DNA from: Oscillospiraceae bacterium | GTDB lineage: Bacteria; Bacillota; Clostridia; Saccharofermentanales; Saccharofermentanaceae | Assembly (NCBI GenBank): GCA_015069205.1 | Contig: SVIZ01000002.1 | Location: 124,001 to 188,000 of the forward strand | Reading direction: 5' to 3' | Length of the DNA: 64,000 nucleotides | Part shown: piece by piece, positions 44,132 to 52,805 of the stretch | Layout of the letters: every line of letters starts with the position of its first letter | Position numbering within the stretch: position 1 is the first letter of the stretch | Made by a program: the position numbers and the translations under genes | The notes under the pieces: model-generated | The model's input: the letters and a program-made list of their open reading frames with translations, nothing else | What the model was told of the DNA's origin: nothing | Databases searched by the model: none

Positions 44132-45046
44132 ATGTTACCAATCGCAGCAGTTTCAACAGGCACAATAATAGGCGTAGCAATCGGAATCATTGTCATTCTT
44201 CTGCTCGTCATTCCCAATATCAAGATCGTTCCCCAGGCTACAACGTTCATCATCGAGCGTCTGGGAACATACAGAACAACATGGGAGACAGGTTTTCACA
44301 TGAAGGTTCCTTTCATCGACCGTGTTGCAAAGAAGATCTCTTTGAAGGAGAAGGTTGCGGACTTCGCGCCTCAGGCCGTTATCACAAAGGATAACGTTAC
44401 AATGCAGATCGATACGGTCCTTTTCTATCAGATCGTAGATCCTAAGCTTTATACATACGGAATCGAGCGTCCTATCGTAGCTATCGAGAATCTCTCAGCT
44501 ACAACGCTCCGTAACATAATAGGTGACCTGGAACTCGACCAGACACTCACATCAAGAGACATCATCAACACAAGAATGAGAGAGATCCTTGATGAAGCTA
44601 CAGACCCGTGGGGCATCAAGGTCAACCGCGTTGAGCTCAAGAACATCATCCCGCCTAAGGAGATCCAGGCAGCGATGGAGAAGCAGATGAAGGCTGAGCG
44701 TGAGAAGAGAGAAAAGATCCTCATCGCAGAAGGTGAGAAAGAATCTGCGATCAGAGTTGCCGAAGGTGAAAAGGAAGCAGCTATCTTAAGAGCTGAAGCA
44801 AAGAAGCAGGCAGCAATTAGAGAAGCTGAAGGTCAGGCTCAGGCTATCCTTGCAGTCCAGGAAGCAACAGCCAAGGGTCTTCAGATGGTCAAGGACGTCG
44901 GTGCTGATGACGGACTTATCGCCATCAAGGGTCTTGAGGCATTGGAGAAGGTAGGTCAGGGTGCATCCACAAAGATCATCATCCCTTCAGATCTTCAGGG
45001 CATTGCAGGTCTTACGACTACAATAAAAGAAATAGCAAAATCCTAA
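44132..45046 (+). CDS. SPFH-domain protein (QmcA/stomatin-like)
   Basis: This 304-residue protein has one N-terminal helix (residues 12-31), the SPFH/band 7 domain ('VPQATTFIIERLGTYRTTWETGFHMKVPFIDRVAK' starting at residue 35) and a long Ala/Glu/Lys coiled coil ('AEGEKESAIRVAEGEKEAAI'). Such proteins form ring-shaped membrane scaffolds. The nfeD gene lies 18 bp upstream in the same operon, the usual pairing. Client proteins unknown. Confidence 0.9.
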   Translation: MLPIAAVSTGTIIGVAIGIIVILLLVIPNIKIVPQATTFIIERLGTYRTTWETGFHMKVPFIDRVAKKISLKEKVADFAPQAVITKDNVTMQIDTVLFYQIVDPKLYTYGIERPIVAIENLSATTLRNIIGDLELDQTLTSRDIINTRMREILDEATDPWGIKVNRVELKNIIPPKEIQAAMEKQMKAEREKREKILIAEGEKESAIRVAEGEKEAAILRAEAKKQAAIREAEGQAQAILAVQEATAKGLQMVKDVGADDGLIAIKGLEALEKVGQGASTKIIIPSDLQGIAGLTTTIKEIAKS

Positions 45047-45070
45047 TTAATTCGGGTGGAGGTACATCAC

Positions 45071-46534
45071 ATGGATTACGGTATGTGGAATGACAGAACC
45101 AACATGAGTATGCTCACAGACTTCTATGAGCTTACTATGGCAAATGGTTACCTGAACAGCGGAAACAGGGACAAGGTAGTATTCTTCGACATGTTCTTCA
45201 GAAACATTCCTGAGAACGGCGGATATGCTGTCATGGCAGGTCTCGAGCAGGTTATTGATTACCTCTCAAGCCTCAAGTTCTCTGAAGACGATCTTACTTT
45301 CCTTAAAGATAACTATCACTTCAACGAGGAGTTCATCAGCTACCTAAGAGACTTTGAGTTCACATGTGATGTATGGGCTATCCCTGAAGGCACAGTTGTA
45401 TTCCCAAAAGAGCCGCTCGTTAAGGTAAGAGGTCCCATCATCCAGGCCCAGCTCCTTGAGACTGCTCTTCTCTGCACGATCAACCACCAGACCCTTATTG
45501 CTACAAAGACAGCAAGGATCGTAAGAGCTGCAGAGGGCAGACCCGTCATGGAGTTCGGTGCGCGCCGTGCACAGGGCTTCGATGCATCAGTTCTCGGTGC
45601 AAGAGCAGCATACATTGCAGGCGCGGCAGGCACATCCTGCACGATCTGCGGACAGCAGTTCAACATCCCGCTTTCCGGTACAATGGCTCACTCGTGGGTA
45701 ATGCTTTTCGACAACGAGTTCGAAGCATTCAAGGCATATTCACTCGCTTATCCCGACGGTGCGCTTTTGCTCGTTGATACATACGATGTTCTCCGTTCCG
45801 GTATTCCCAATGCGATCAGGTGCGCAAAGGAAGTTCTCGAACCCATGGGCAAGAGACTCAAGGGTATCAGGATCGATTCCGGCGACCTTACTTACATGAC
45901 ACAGAGTGCACGTAAGATGCTTGACGAGGCTGGCCTTACAGATTGTAAGATCACAGTCTCCAACGCGCTTGACGAGTACCTCATCAGAGACCTCATCAGC
46001 CAGGGCGCATGCATCGACTCATTCGGTGTAGGCGAGAGGCTTATCACATCCAAGGCTGAGCCTGTTTTCGGCGGCGTTTACAAGATCTCAGCAGTTGAAG
46101 AAGCAGACGGCACGATCATCCCGAAGATGAAGATCTCCGATTCCATCGGCAAGGTTACAAATCCCTGTAGCAAGAAGATCGTAAGATTCTATGACAAAGC
46201 TACCGGCAAGGCTCTTGCTGACGTAGTCATGGTTGCAGATGAAGAGATCCCTGACGGCGAGCCTTATGAGATTTTCGATCCTGATAACACATGGAAGTCC
46301 AAGGTGCTCGAAAACTACTACACGAAGGAGCTTCTCGTTCAGATCTTCAAGGACGGCAAACTCGTTTACGACAAGCCCTCCATCGAAGAGATCAAGGCTA
46401 ACTGCACCAAGGAACTCGACTCTCTTTGGGATTCCATCAAGAGATTTGAGAACCCTCACAACTATTATGTCGACCTATCACCCAAGCTTTGGAAGATCAA
46501 GGACGACATCTTAAGATCATACAGAAGAAGATAA
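45071..46534 (+). CDS. pncB: Nicotinate phosphoribosyltransferase
   Basis: PncB joins nicotinate to PRPP with ATP, salvaging NAD. The 487 residues contain 'LTDFYELTMANGYL', 'EFGARRAQGFDAS', 'SGTMAHSWVM' with the phosphorylated-His region, and 'LKGIRIDSGDL'. The ATG at 45071 lies 8 nt after GGAGG. The 24-bp distance to the SPFH gene suggests they share a transcript; the cyclophilin gene follows 12 bp downstream. Confidence 0.94.
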   Translation: MDYGMWNDRTNMSMLTDFYELTMANGYLNSGNRDKVVFFDMFFRNIPENGGYAVMAGLEQVIDYLSSLKFSEDDLTFLKDNYHFNEEFISYLRDFEFTCDVWAIPEGTVVFPKEPLVKVRGPIIQAQLLETALLCTINHQTLIATKTARIVRAAEGRPVMEFGARRAQGFDASVLGARAAYIAGAAGTSCTICGQQFNIPLSGTMAHSWVMLFDNEFEAFKAYSLAYPDGALLLVDTYDVLRSGIPNAIRCAKEVLEPMGKRLKGIRIDSGDLTYMTQSARKMLDEAGLTDCKITVSNALDEYLIRDLISQGACIDSFGVGERLITSKAEPVFGGVYKISAVEEADGTIIPKMKISDSIGKVTNPCSKKIVRFYDKATGKALADVVMVADEEIPDGEPYEIFDPDNTWKSKVLENYYTKELLVQIFKDGKLVYDKPSIEEIKANCTKELDSLWDSIKRFENPHNYYVDLSPKLWKIKDDILRSYRRR

Positions 46535-46546
46535 GGAGATATTCAA

Positions 46547-47032
46547 ATGGCAAATCCTATTGTTACCATTCAGATGAAAGACGGCGGCGTTATGAAGGCA
46601 GAGCTCTATCCCGAGATCGCTCCCGAGACGGTTAAGAACTTCGTAGACCTTGCAAGCAAAGGTTTTTATAACGGTCTCATCTTCCACAGAGTCATTCCCG
46701 GATTCATGATCCAGGGCGGCGATCCGGAAGGTACAGGCATGGGAGGCCCCGGATATAAGATCAAGGGCGAGTTTACTGCTAACGGGTTCAGAAATGACCT
46801 CAAGCACACAAGAGGCGTTCTTTCCATGGCACGCGCGATGGATCCCAACTCCGCAGGTTCACAGTTCTTCATCATGCATGAGGATTCCCCGCATCTCGAC
46901 GGACAGTATGCTGCATTCGGCAAACTCATCGAAGGTATCGAAGTCGTTGATAAGATCGCTTCCGTAAGAACGGATTATCAGGACAGACCTTTGGAGCCAC
47001 AGCAGATCGATTTCATGACTGTTCAGCTCTGA
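46547..47032 (+). CDS. ppiB: Cyclophilin-type peptidyl-prolyl isomerase
   Basis: The 161-residue single-domain cyclophilin has the catalytic Arg in 'FHRVIPGFMIQGGDPEGTGMGGPGY', then 'SMARAMDPNSAGSQFFI' and 'LDGQYAAFGKLIEG'. No signal peptide, so it acts in the cytoplasm on prolyl bonds during folding. An AAGGAG site precedes the ATG. Confidence 0.95.
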   Translation: MANPIVTIQMKDGGVMKAELYPEIAPETVKNFVDLASKGFYNGLIFHRVIPGFMIQGGDPEGTGMGGPGYKIKGEFTANGFRNDLKHTRGVLSMARAMDPNSAGSQFFIMHEDSPHLDGQYAAFGKLIEGIEVVDKIASVRTDYQDRPLEPQQIDFMTVQL

Positions 47033-47085
47033 TAAACTGAATTAAAAGAAACACTCTAAACAGCAGGGACTGCAGGACAAGGATA

Positions 47086-48711
47086 ATGAAGGAAGTAAAG
47101 CAGATCGCAGGCGCTTCAAAAGGCAAGGCTAAAACGCCCGTGCTTAAGGAACGCTCCGCACGTGAAGGCAAGACCGTAACGGTTCCTTTTCCGTGGCTTT
47201 ACGCTTCGATAGTTCTTTTTCTGACAGTACCGCTGTTTATGTTTTTTCTGGGATATTTGCGTTTGAGCGTAGGCATCCCGCTTACACTTATTTTCGGCGG
47301 AATTGTACTTTATGCCGTATCGGATTGCCTCAATGATCCCAATGGCATCAAGCTGTCGAGGCAGGATACCGATCTTAAGGTTCCCGTATCGTACATTATC
47401 GGGTTTGCAATAACGGCACTGGCAATATCATTTATCTCAGGAGTCGGAGAATACATTTGCACCGTACAGGATCATCCTTTCAGACGTGCTATATTAAGAG
47501 ACTTAATAGACTATGACTGGCCTGTTATCTATAACTATTCGACACAGACGAATCCTGAAGTAAGGGAGATCTTCGGAATCGTGTCAGGTGAGAGGGCATT
47601 CTCGTATTATTTTATTTATTGGATGCCCGCTGCCCTGATAGGCAAGATGTTCGGATTCGAAGCCGGGAACTTCGCTATTTTTCTTTGGAATTCTTTGGGA
47701 ATATTCCTCTCTCTTATGGCTTCAAGTGCGGTCATAAAGAGATTTACAAGATGGGTTCCTTTCTTCTACGTTTTCTTTGCAGGACTCGATCTCATTCCGA
47801 ATATTGTTTATCTGCTGACTAAATATGAAGGCTGGTACTGGGTGGAAGGCTGGGTACCTGTTATGAGCTATATCAGCCATTTCAGGGAAATGTGCAGCGT
47901 TTTTAACCAGATGGTTCCATGTTTTCTGATCGTTGCCCTGCTTCTGATGTCATTCAATACCCGTTCTATGGGACTTACGGCGGGCGTTCTTTTCTGCTAT
48001 TCGCCATGGGCTGTATTCGGTATCCTTCCGGTAGTGGGAGCGATCCTGTTCAGCAGCAAACACAAAACCGGAAAGATATCATCAAGAGTGATGAATATCT
48101 TAAGCCCGGTTAATATTGCATCTGCAATTCTGCTCCTGGCAGTATTTGGCAGTTATTACATGTCCAATGCTGCGGCAACGAGCTACAGGGGATTTGCATG
48201 GGAATTCTACGATCATAAGTACATGTTTGCACCCGCATATCTGGTGTTCATTTCATTGGAAGTACTGCCATTTGTATTCATCTTGTTCAAGAACAGAAAA
48301 AAAGATCCGGTCTTCTGGGCTTCGGTTATTATCCTGCTGATCATCCCGTTCTATCAGATAAGCGGAATGAATGATTTCTGCATGAGAGGATCTATGCCGG
48401 CATTATTCGTTCTTTCTATCTTTATGAGCGAAAAGATTGCTGATGTTATGGATGTGAAAAATACTCCGACAACAAAGAATGGGTGGCTTAAGTCTGCAGC
48501 TGTCATGCTTACTGTTATTCTCATGATGTTCCCTGCATGTTTTAACCTGTTTACGATCATCGGATCAGTCGTTACGGGCGACCGCAACGATAAAGAAGAT
48601 ATCGGATCATTCGGAAATATCAATGATTCGCAGTATGCCGTGACTATTCAGGAACAATTCTTTGCCAAGGATTTTGAAGACAGCTTTTTCTACAGATACC
48701 TGGCTAAATAA
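47086..48711 (+). CDS. Polytopic membrane protein, possible GT-C-type glycosyltransferase
   Basis: The 541-residue protein has a basic 30-residue N-terminus and about 12 hydrophobic helices. The first large loop ('DHPFRRAILRDLIDYDWPVIYNY' region, about residues 130-152) has an acidic/His pattern like that of GT-C enzymes, which use lipid-linked sugars on the outer face. No sequence signature proves this. It is convergent with a GT2 gene that could provide polyprenyl-phosphate sugars, and a YfhO-like gene lies just beyond. Function inferred from context only. Confidence 0.6.
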   Translation: MKEVKQIAGASKGKAKTPVLKERSAREGKTVTVPFPWLYASIVLFLTVPLFMFFLGYLRLSVGIPLTLIFGGIVLYAVSDCLNDPNGIKLSRQDTDLKVPVSYIIGFAITALAISFISGVGEYICTVQDHPFRRAILRDLIDYDWPVIYNYSTQTNPEVREIFGIVSGERAFSYYFIYWMPAALIGKMFGFEAGNFAIFLWNSLGIFLSLMASSAVIKRFTRWVPFFYVFFAGLDLIPNIVYLLTKYEGWYWVEGWVPVMSYISHFREMCSVFNQMVPCFLIVALLLMSFNTRSMGLTAGVLFCYSPWAVFGILPVVGAILFSSKHKTGKISSRVMNILSPVNIASAILLLAVFGSYYMSNAAATSYRGFAWEFYDHKYMFAPAYLVFISLEVLPFVFILFKNRKKDPVFWASVIILLIIPFYQISGMNDFCMRGSMPALFVLSIFMSEKIADVMDVKNTPTTKNGWLKSAAVMLTVILMMFPACFNLFTIIGSVVTGDRNDKEDIGSFGNINDSQYAVTIQEQFFAKDFEDSFFYRYLAK

Positions 48712-48724
48712 TCAGACAGTAAAA

Positions 48725-49666
48725 TCAGTCTTTTGATTCTTCAGAGGGAATATAGATAGGTCTTCCCTTGGACTCTATGTATGTTCTTCCGATGTATTCA
48801 CCAAGAATACCCAGGCACATAAGGATAAGTCCGCCGATGAAGAGAATAAAACACAAGAGGGAAGGATAACCCGGAACGTCATTGTAGATCGTAAGGACTA
48901 TCGCTCTGATGAAGTAGTAAATAAGATAGATGAATCCCAATAACGCAAAGAAGAAACCTGCATAAGTGGCGAGACGCAAAGGTGCGGTCGTGAATGCAAC
49001 GATACCGTCTATTGCATATTTAAAAAGTTTCCAGAAACTCCATTTTGTCTCGCCTGCAACACGTTCAACGTTCTCATGCTCGACCCATTTTGTGCGGAAT
49101 CCGACCCATGCAAAGATACCTTTTGAAAAACGCTGTCTTTCTGAAAGACTTAAAATAGCATCGACAACCTCGCGCTTCATGAGTCTGAAATCCCTTGCGC
49201 CGTCTGCTATCTCAACATCGCACATACGGTTGATGAGTTTATAGAAACAACGGGCGAAAAAGCTTCTGATCTTGGGTTCGCCCTTACGAGTTACACGTCT
49301 TGCGGCGACGATGTCGTATTCGCCTGAATCGAGTGCGTTTATCATGTCGGGGATAAGCGACGGGGGATCTTGCATGTCGGCATCGAGAATGGCAACGTAA
49401 TCGCCCTTGGCCTTCTGCATTCCCGCATACATAGCGGCTTCTTTGCCGAAGTTTCTGGAGAAGAAAATATACTTAACGGATTTATCGTTCTCGGCAAGAC
49501 CCTTTATTACCTCGGCGGTCTTGTCGCGGCTGCCGTCATTTACGAAAATGAATTCAAAACATCTGTCCGGAGAAGTCTCAGCCTTACGCACATCGCACAA
49601 TGCTTCGTAAAGGAACGGAAGAGATTCTTCTTCGTTGTAGCATGGAACGATAAGACTTATCAGCAT
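48725..49666 (-). CDS. Family 2 glycosyltransferase, polyprenyl-phosphate sugar synthase type
   Basis: The 313-residue protein has the GT-A start 'ISLIVPCYNEEESLPFLYEAL', the metal-binding 'ILDADMQDPP' and 'ARRVTRKGEPKIRS', followed by two C-terminal membrane helices. This DPM1/GtrB-like form transfers a nucleotide sugar to undecaprenyl phosphate at the inner face, giving the donor for GT-C or YfhO-type enzymes. Its -10 (TATAAT on the minus strand at 49715-49720, extended TG) lies 50 bp upstream. It runs opposite to its neighbours on both sides. Confidence 0.9.
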   Translation of the reverse strand: MLISLIVPCYNEEESLPFLYEALCDVRKAETSPDRCFEFIFVNDGSRDKTAEVIKGLAENDKSVKYIFFSRNFGKEAAMYAGMQKAKGDYVAILDADMQDPPSLIPDMINALDSGEYDIVAARRVTRKGEPKIRSFFARCFYKLINRMCDVEIADGARDFRLMKREVVDAILSLSERQRFSKGIFAWVGFRTKWVEHENVERVAGETKWSFWKLFKYAIDGIVAFTTAPLRLATYAGFFFALLGFIYLIYYFIRAIVLTIYNDVPGYPSLLCFILFIGGLILMCLGILGEYIGRTYIESKGRPIYIPSEESKD

Positions 49667-49714
49667 CTGTTTCTCCTTATGGGTTGGTACAAAGCAGGCA
49701 AAAAGCTGCTTTTC

Positions 49715-49723
49715 ATTATATCA
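49715..49723 (-). promoter_or_regulatory. Extended -10 element of the glycosyltransferase gene
   Basis: On the minus strand TGA-TATAAT lies about 50 bp before the start codon; no good -35 was found. Confidence 0.4.
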
Positions 49724-49834
49724 TTCGCGCTCTTTTATATAATACATCAAACGCGATACTTTCAAGCATCTTGTTCCTTTTTGTATTATAATCAATAAAT
49801 CTATTTATTTAACTCCTGAAAGGACGGAACGGTA

Positions 49835-52762
49835 ATGAAAGAGCTCTCGAGTCTTGAAGGTGCCAAAAGCAAGAAGGCAATAGAGAAAACGAGTCAGAAA
49901 CCTGCTTTGGCGAAGAGAGGCAAACTGGACAAGCGTCCGTTGATCACGTTTTTTATTACACTCGGTCTTTTCTTATGTTCAATGTTCGTTTTCAAGAAGT
50001 ACCCGCTTGGAGAGAACTCGGTTCTTTTAAGCGATCTTAAAGCGCAGTATGCCCCGTTTCTTGCATTGCTGAAGAGTAAGATTAGCGGAATTGACAGTGT
50101 TCCTGACGGACATCTGTTATCCTACCTTACGTATTCTTTCAGACTGGGACTTGGCAAGAACTTCATCGGAACATTCGGATACTATCTCGCAAGTCCTTTT
50201 AATCTGATCTATCTCTTTATTGATGAGACACAGATAGATGCGGTCATTATGGCTATCATAGTTTCCAAACTCAGCTTTGCTTCCGCATTCATGTGCATGT
50301 TCATCTCAACAAAGACGGAAGACAGGAATACAAAATGGCCTGTCCTCATCGGAATCATGTATGCGTTCTCGTTGTATGCGCAGATATTCCTTTTCCACAT
50401 TATGTGGCTCGACGGATACATGCTCCTGCCTTTGATCCTTTTCTTCACGGGAAATTTCATAAAGAAGCAGAATTATGCCGGACTTGTCATATCCTTACTG
50501 GTCTTGTTTGTATCGAATTACTACATTGCATACATGACCGGAATCGCCTGCTTTCTGTATCTTTGTATCAGGATGTTCATTGATAAGACTCCTCTCAAAA
50601 AGGCAGCCGTTATCGGTCTCAAATATGTACTGACTGCCGGATTTACCGCTCTTGTAACAGCAGCACTTCTGGTTCCTGTCGGCCTTGATACGATCAACAG
50701 TGCCGATAAGACAGTCTCGACCGGAGGTAATTCGATCACATATGCCCCGCTGACTCTTATCCATATGTTCGTGCTTGGCGAGCCTCAGGGATTTAATGAC
50801 CTTTTGCCCGGCAATTATCCTTTCCTTTTCGTATGCCTCCTCGTATCCATGTTGGTGCTGATCTATTTCCTCAGCCCTGTTTTCAAGGGAAGAGAGAGAA
50901 AGATACATGCAGTCTGCTTCCTTGGAGTGCTTTTATCCACAGCTCTTTATCCGCTCGATAAGGCATGGCATGTTTTCGATGATCCAAACTGGTTCTGGCA
51001 CAGACAGGCATTTGTATTCATTCCGTTATTCCTTGTTGTGTCTTTGAAAGTTCTTATGAAGATCAAGGAGGTTGCAAGAAAACACATTACCAGGGCAATG
51101 CTCATCATGTATGCGCTCGTGCTTATTGACTATACGCTCGGAAAGATCCTCGGCAAGTCTGATACGGTGTTGTTCAACCTTTGCCTGATCACTGCGTATG
51201 CGGCGCTCCTTGCAGGTTTTGGTCTCGAGAAATGGCCGGAACAGCTTAAAGATATGCCCAGAATGATCGCTCCTCTGCTTAGTGGTATCGTCTGCTTCGA
51301 AGTGGTTTTCGCAAGTCCGATGCTTTCTTCCGATGTCGAACCGCTTGTATTGAACGGCGGAAATTCCAGAGAATATATTCAGTCGCTAAATGCCGAGATC
51401 GAGTTCGGTAATTATGTAAAGACACGTAATGACAACACCGGTGCATTCCGTGCCGAGACTGAGAAAACACCTGACTATACTTCCAGAAACTATGTGGAAG
51501 ACGGTGAGGCACTTTACGCAGGTTATAACGGCGTTGCTTTCTTCAACTCCAATTCAAACAAGAAGATGCACCGCTTCATGAAGCAGCTCGGTATGCCTAC
51601 AAATTACAACTACTTCGCTGTATGGCATACTTTTGCATGTCCGTCAGTGGACTCATTCTTTTCAGTCGGATCTGTATCTGCACGCAAGGATCTTTCTTTC
51701 TACCGTTTGGAAGGTGAGGATTCTTACGGTACGGAATTAGGTTTCTATGCCAACGACACTTTCCTTCCTTTGGCATTTGCAGCTGACAGCAAGGCTATGG
51801 ATTTCAATTTCTACAGACTGGAGACCGATGCCGTTGAGAAGGACTATTTCAAATTCCAGAATGATTGGTACAGATCATTGTTCCCTGAAGAATTTACCGA
51901 AGATTTCTTCGTGGAACTTGATGAGAGTGTTACAGGAGTTCCCGTTATCACCAACGGCGTATTCTTTAACACCAGCGACTATGTTTCAAACAAGGATCTT
52001 GCTGTTACCGGTGATTCTGAATCTGATCCCGGTTCCGATCAGGCTGAAAACTCCGCAACAAAAGAGGATACGCTCGGACTTGAGAATACTGTCTCCAAGG
52101 ATCTTCAGACCAATGTAACAAACATATACAGAAGCAACAGTAACATCCCGATCGCTGTCGAATATGAATTTGATATTCCTTCTGATAACGAGCTTTATTG
52201 TTCGATTACTTCCGGAAGGATCCTTGACGGTACAAAGATCTATGTCAACGGCGTAAAGGTCTATGATTTTGAGTCAAATACCTACTATTCACAGATCTTC
52301 AGACTCGGAAGCTTCAGCGAGGGCGAGAACGTTAAGGTCTCATTCATCTGTGATGATGACAAGTGGTCTTATCTGAACGTAAGATTTGCATATTTTGATA
52401 ATGAGGCATTCGCAAGCCAGATCGAAAAGATAGACAAGACAAAGGTAACAGCAGACGTTGTTTATGACGGCTATGCTAAATTCAACATCAACGGCATCGA
52501 AGACGGTGACACCATCATCACCACGATCCCTGCAGAAGACGGATGGCAGCTTTATATCGACGGCGCTCCGGCCCAGCATAAGGCTTACCAGAATGCGTTC
52601 ATTGCATTTGACGCGCCTTCGGGAAATCACACCGCCGAGCTCGTATTCACGGCTCCGGGACTTAAGCCGGGTGCGATGGTATCCTGCGCAGGAATCGTTC
52701 TTTTGGCGGCATTTATAGTAATCGATAAAAACATCTCGAAAAAGAAAGAAAAACAAAATTAA
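49835..52762 (+). CDS. YfhO-family membrane glycosyltransferase
   Basis: The 975-residue protein has a basic cytoplasmic N-terminus, about 13 membrane helices in residues 30-480, a large extracellular domain and one last helix near the C-terminus followed by KKKEKQN. The YfhO hallmarks are visible: 'LLSDLKAQYAPFLALLKSKI' and 'SYSFRLGLGKNFIGTFGYYLASPFN'-like text early on, and 'TTIPAEDGWQLYIDGAP...AFIAFDAPSGNH' late. In Bacillus and Listeria YfhO proteins add sugars to lipoteichoic or wall teichoic acid with lipid-linked donors, which the adjacent GT2 enzyme could supply. A 30-residue Asp/Glu/Ser/Asn-rich stretch occurs near 725-750. Confidence 0.88.
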   Translation: MKELSSLEGAKSKKAIEKTSQKPALAKRGKLDKRPLITFFITLGLFLCSMFVFKKYPLGENSVLLSDLKAQYAPFLALLKSKISGIDSVPDGHLLSYLTYSFRLGLGKNFIGTFGYYLASPFNLIYLFIDETQIDAVIMAIIVSKLSFASAFMCMFISTKTEDRNTKWPVLIGIMYAFSLYAQIFLFHIMWLDGYMLLPLILFFTGNFIKKQNYAGLVISLLVLFVSNYYIAYMTGIACFLYLCIRMFIDKTPLKKAAVIGLKYVLTAGFTALVTAALLVPVGLDTINSADKTVSTGGNSITYAPLTLIHMFVLGEPQGFNDLLPGNYPFLFVCLLVSMLVLIYFLSPVFKGRERKIHAVCFLGVLLSTALYPLDKAWHVFDDPNWFWHRQAFVFIPLFLVVSLKVLMKIKEVARKHITRAMLIMYALVLIDYTLGKILGKSDTVLFNLCLITAYAALLAGFGLEKWPEQLKDMPRMIAPLLSGIVCFEVVFASPMLSSDVEPLVLNGGNSREYIQSLNAEIEFGNYVKTRNDNTGAFRAETEKTPDYTSRNYVEDGEALYAGYNGVAFFNSNSNKKMHRFMKQLGMPTNYNYFAVWHTFACPSVDSFFSVGSVSARKDLSFYRLEGEDSYGTELGFYANDTFLPLAFAADSKAMDFNFYRLETDAVEKDYFKFQNDWYRSLFPEEFTEDFFVELDESVTGVPVITNGVFFNTSDYVSNKDLAVTGDSESDPGSDQAENSATKEDTLGLENTVSKDLQTNVTNIYRSNSNIPIAVEYEFDIPSDNELYCSITSGRILDGTKIYVNGVKVYDFESNTYYSQIFRLGSFSEGENVKVSFICDDDKWSYLNVRFAYFDNEAFASQIEKIDKTKVTADVVYDGYAKFNINGIEDGDTIITTIPAEDGWQLYIDGAPAQHKAYQNAFIAFDAPSGNHTAELVFTAPGLKPGAMVSCAGIVLLAAFIVIDKNISKKKEKQN

Positions 52763-52805
52763 TTCGGGTATCTTATTACTGAACAAGAATTTGGAGGTTA
52801 TCACT

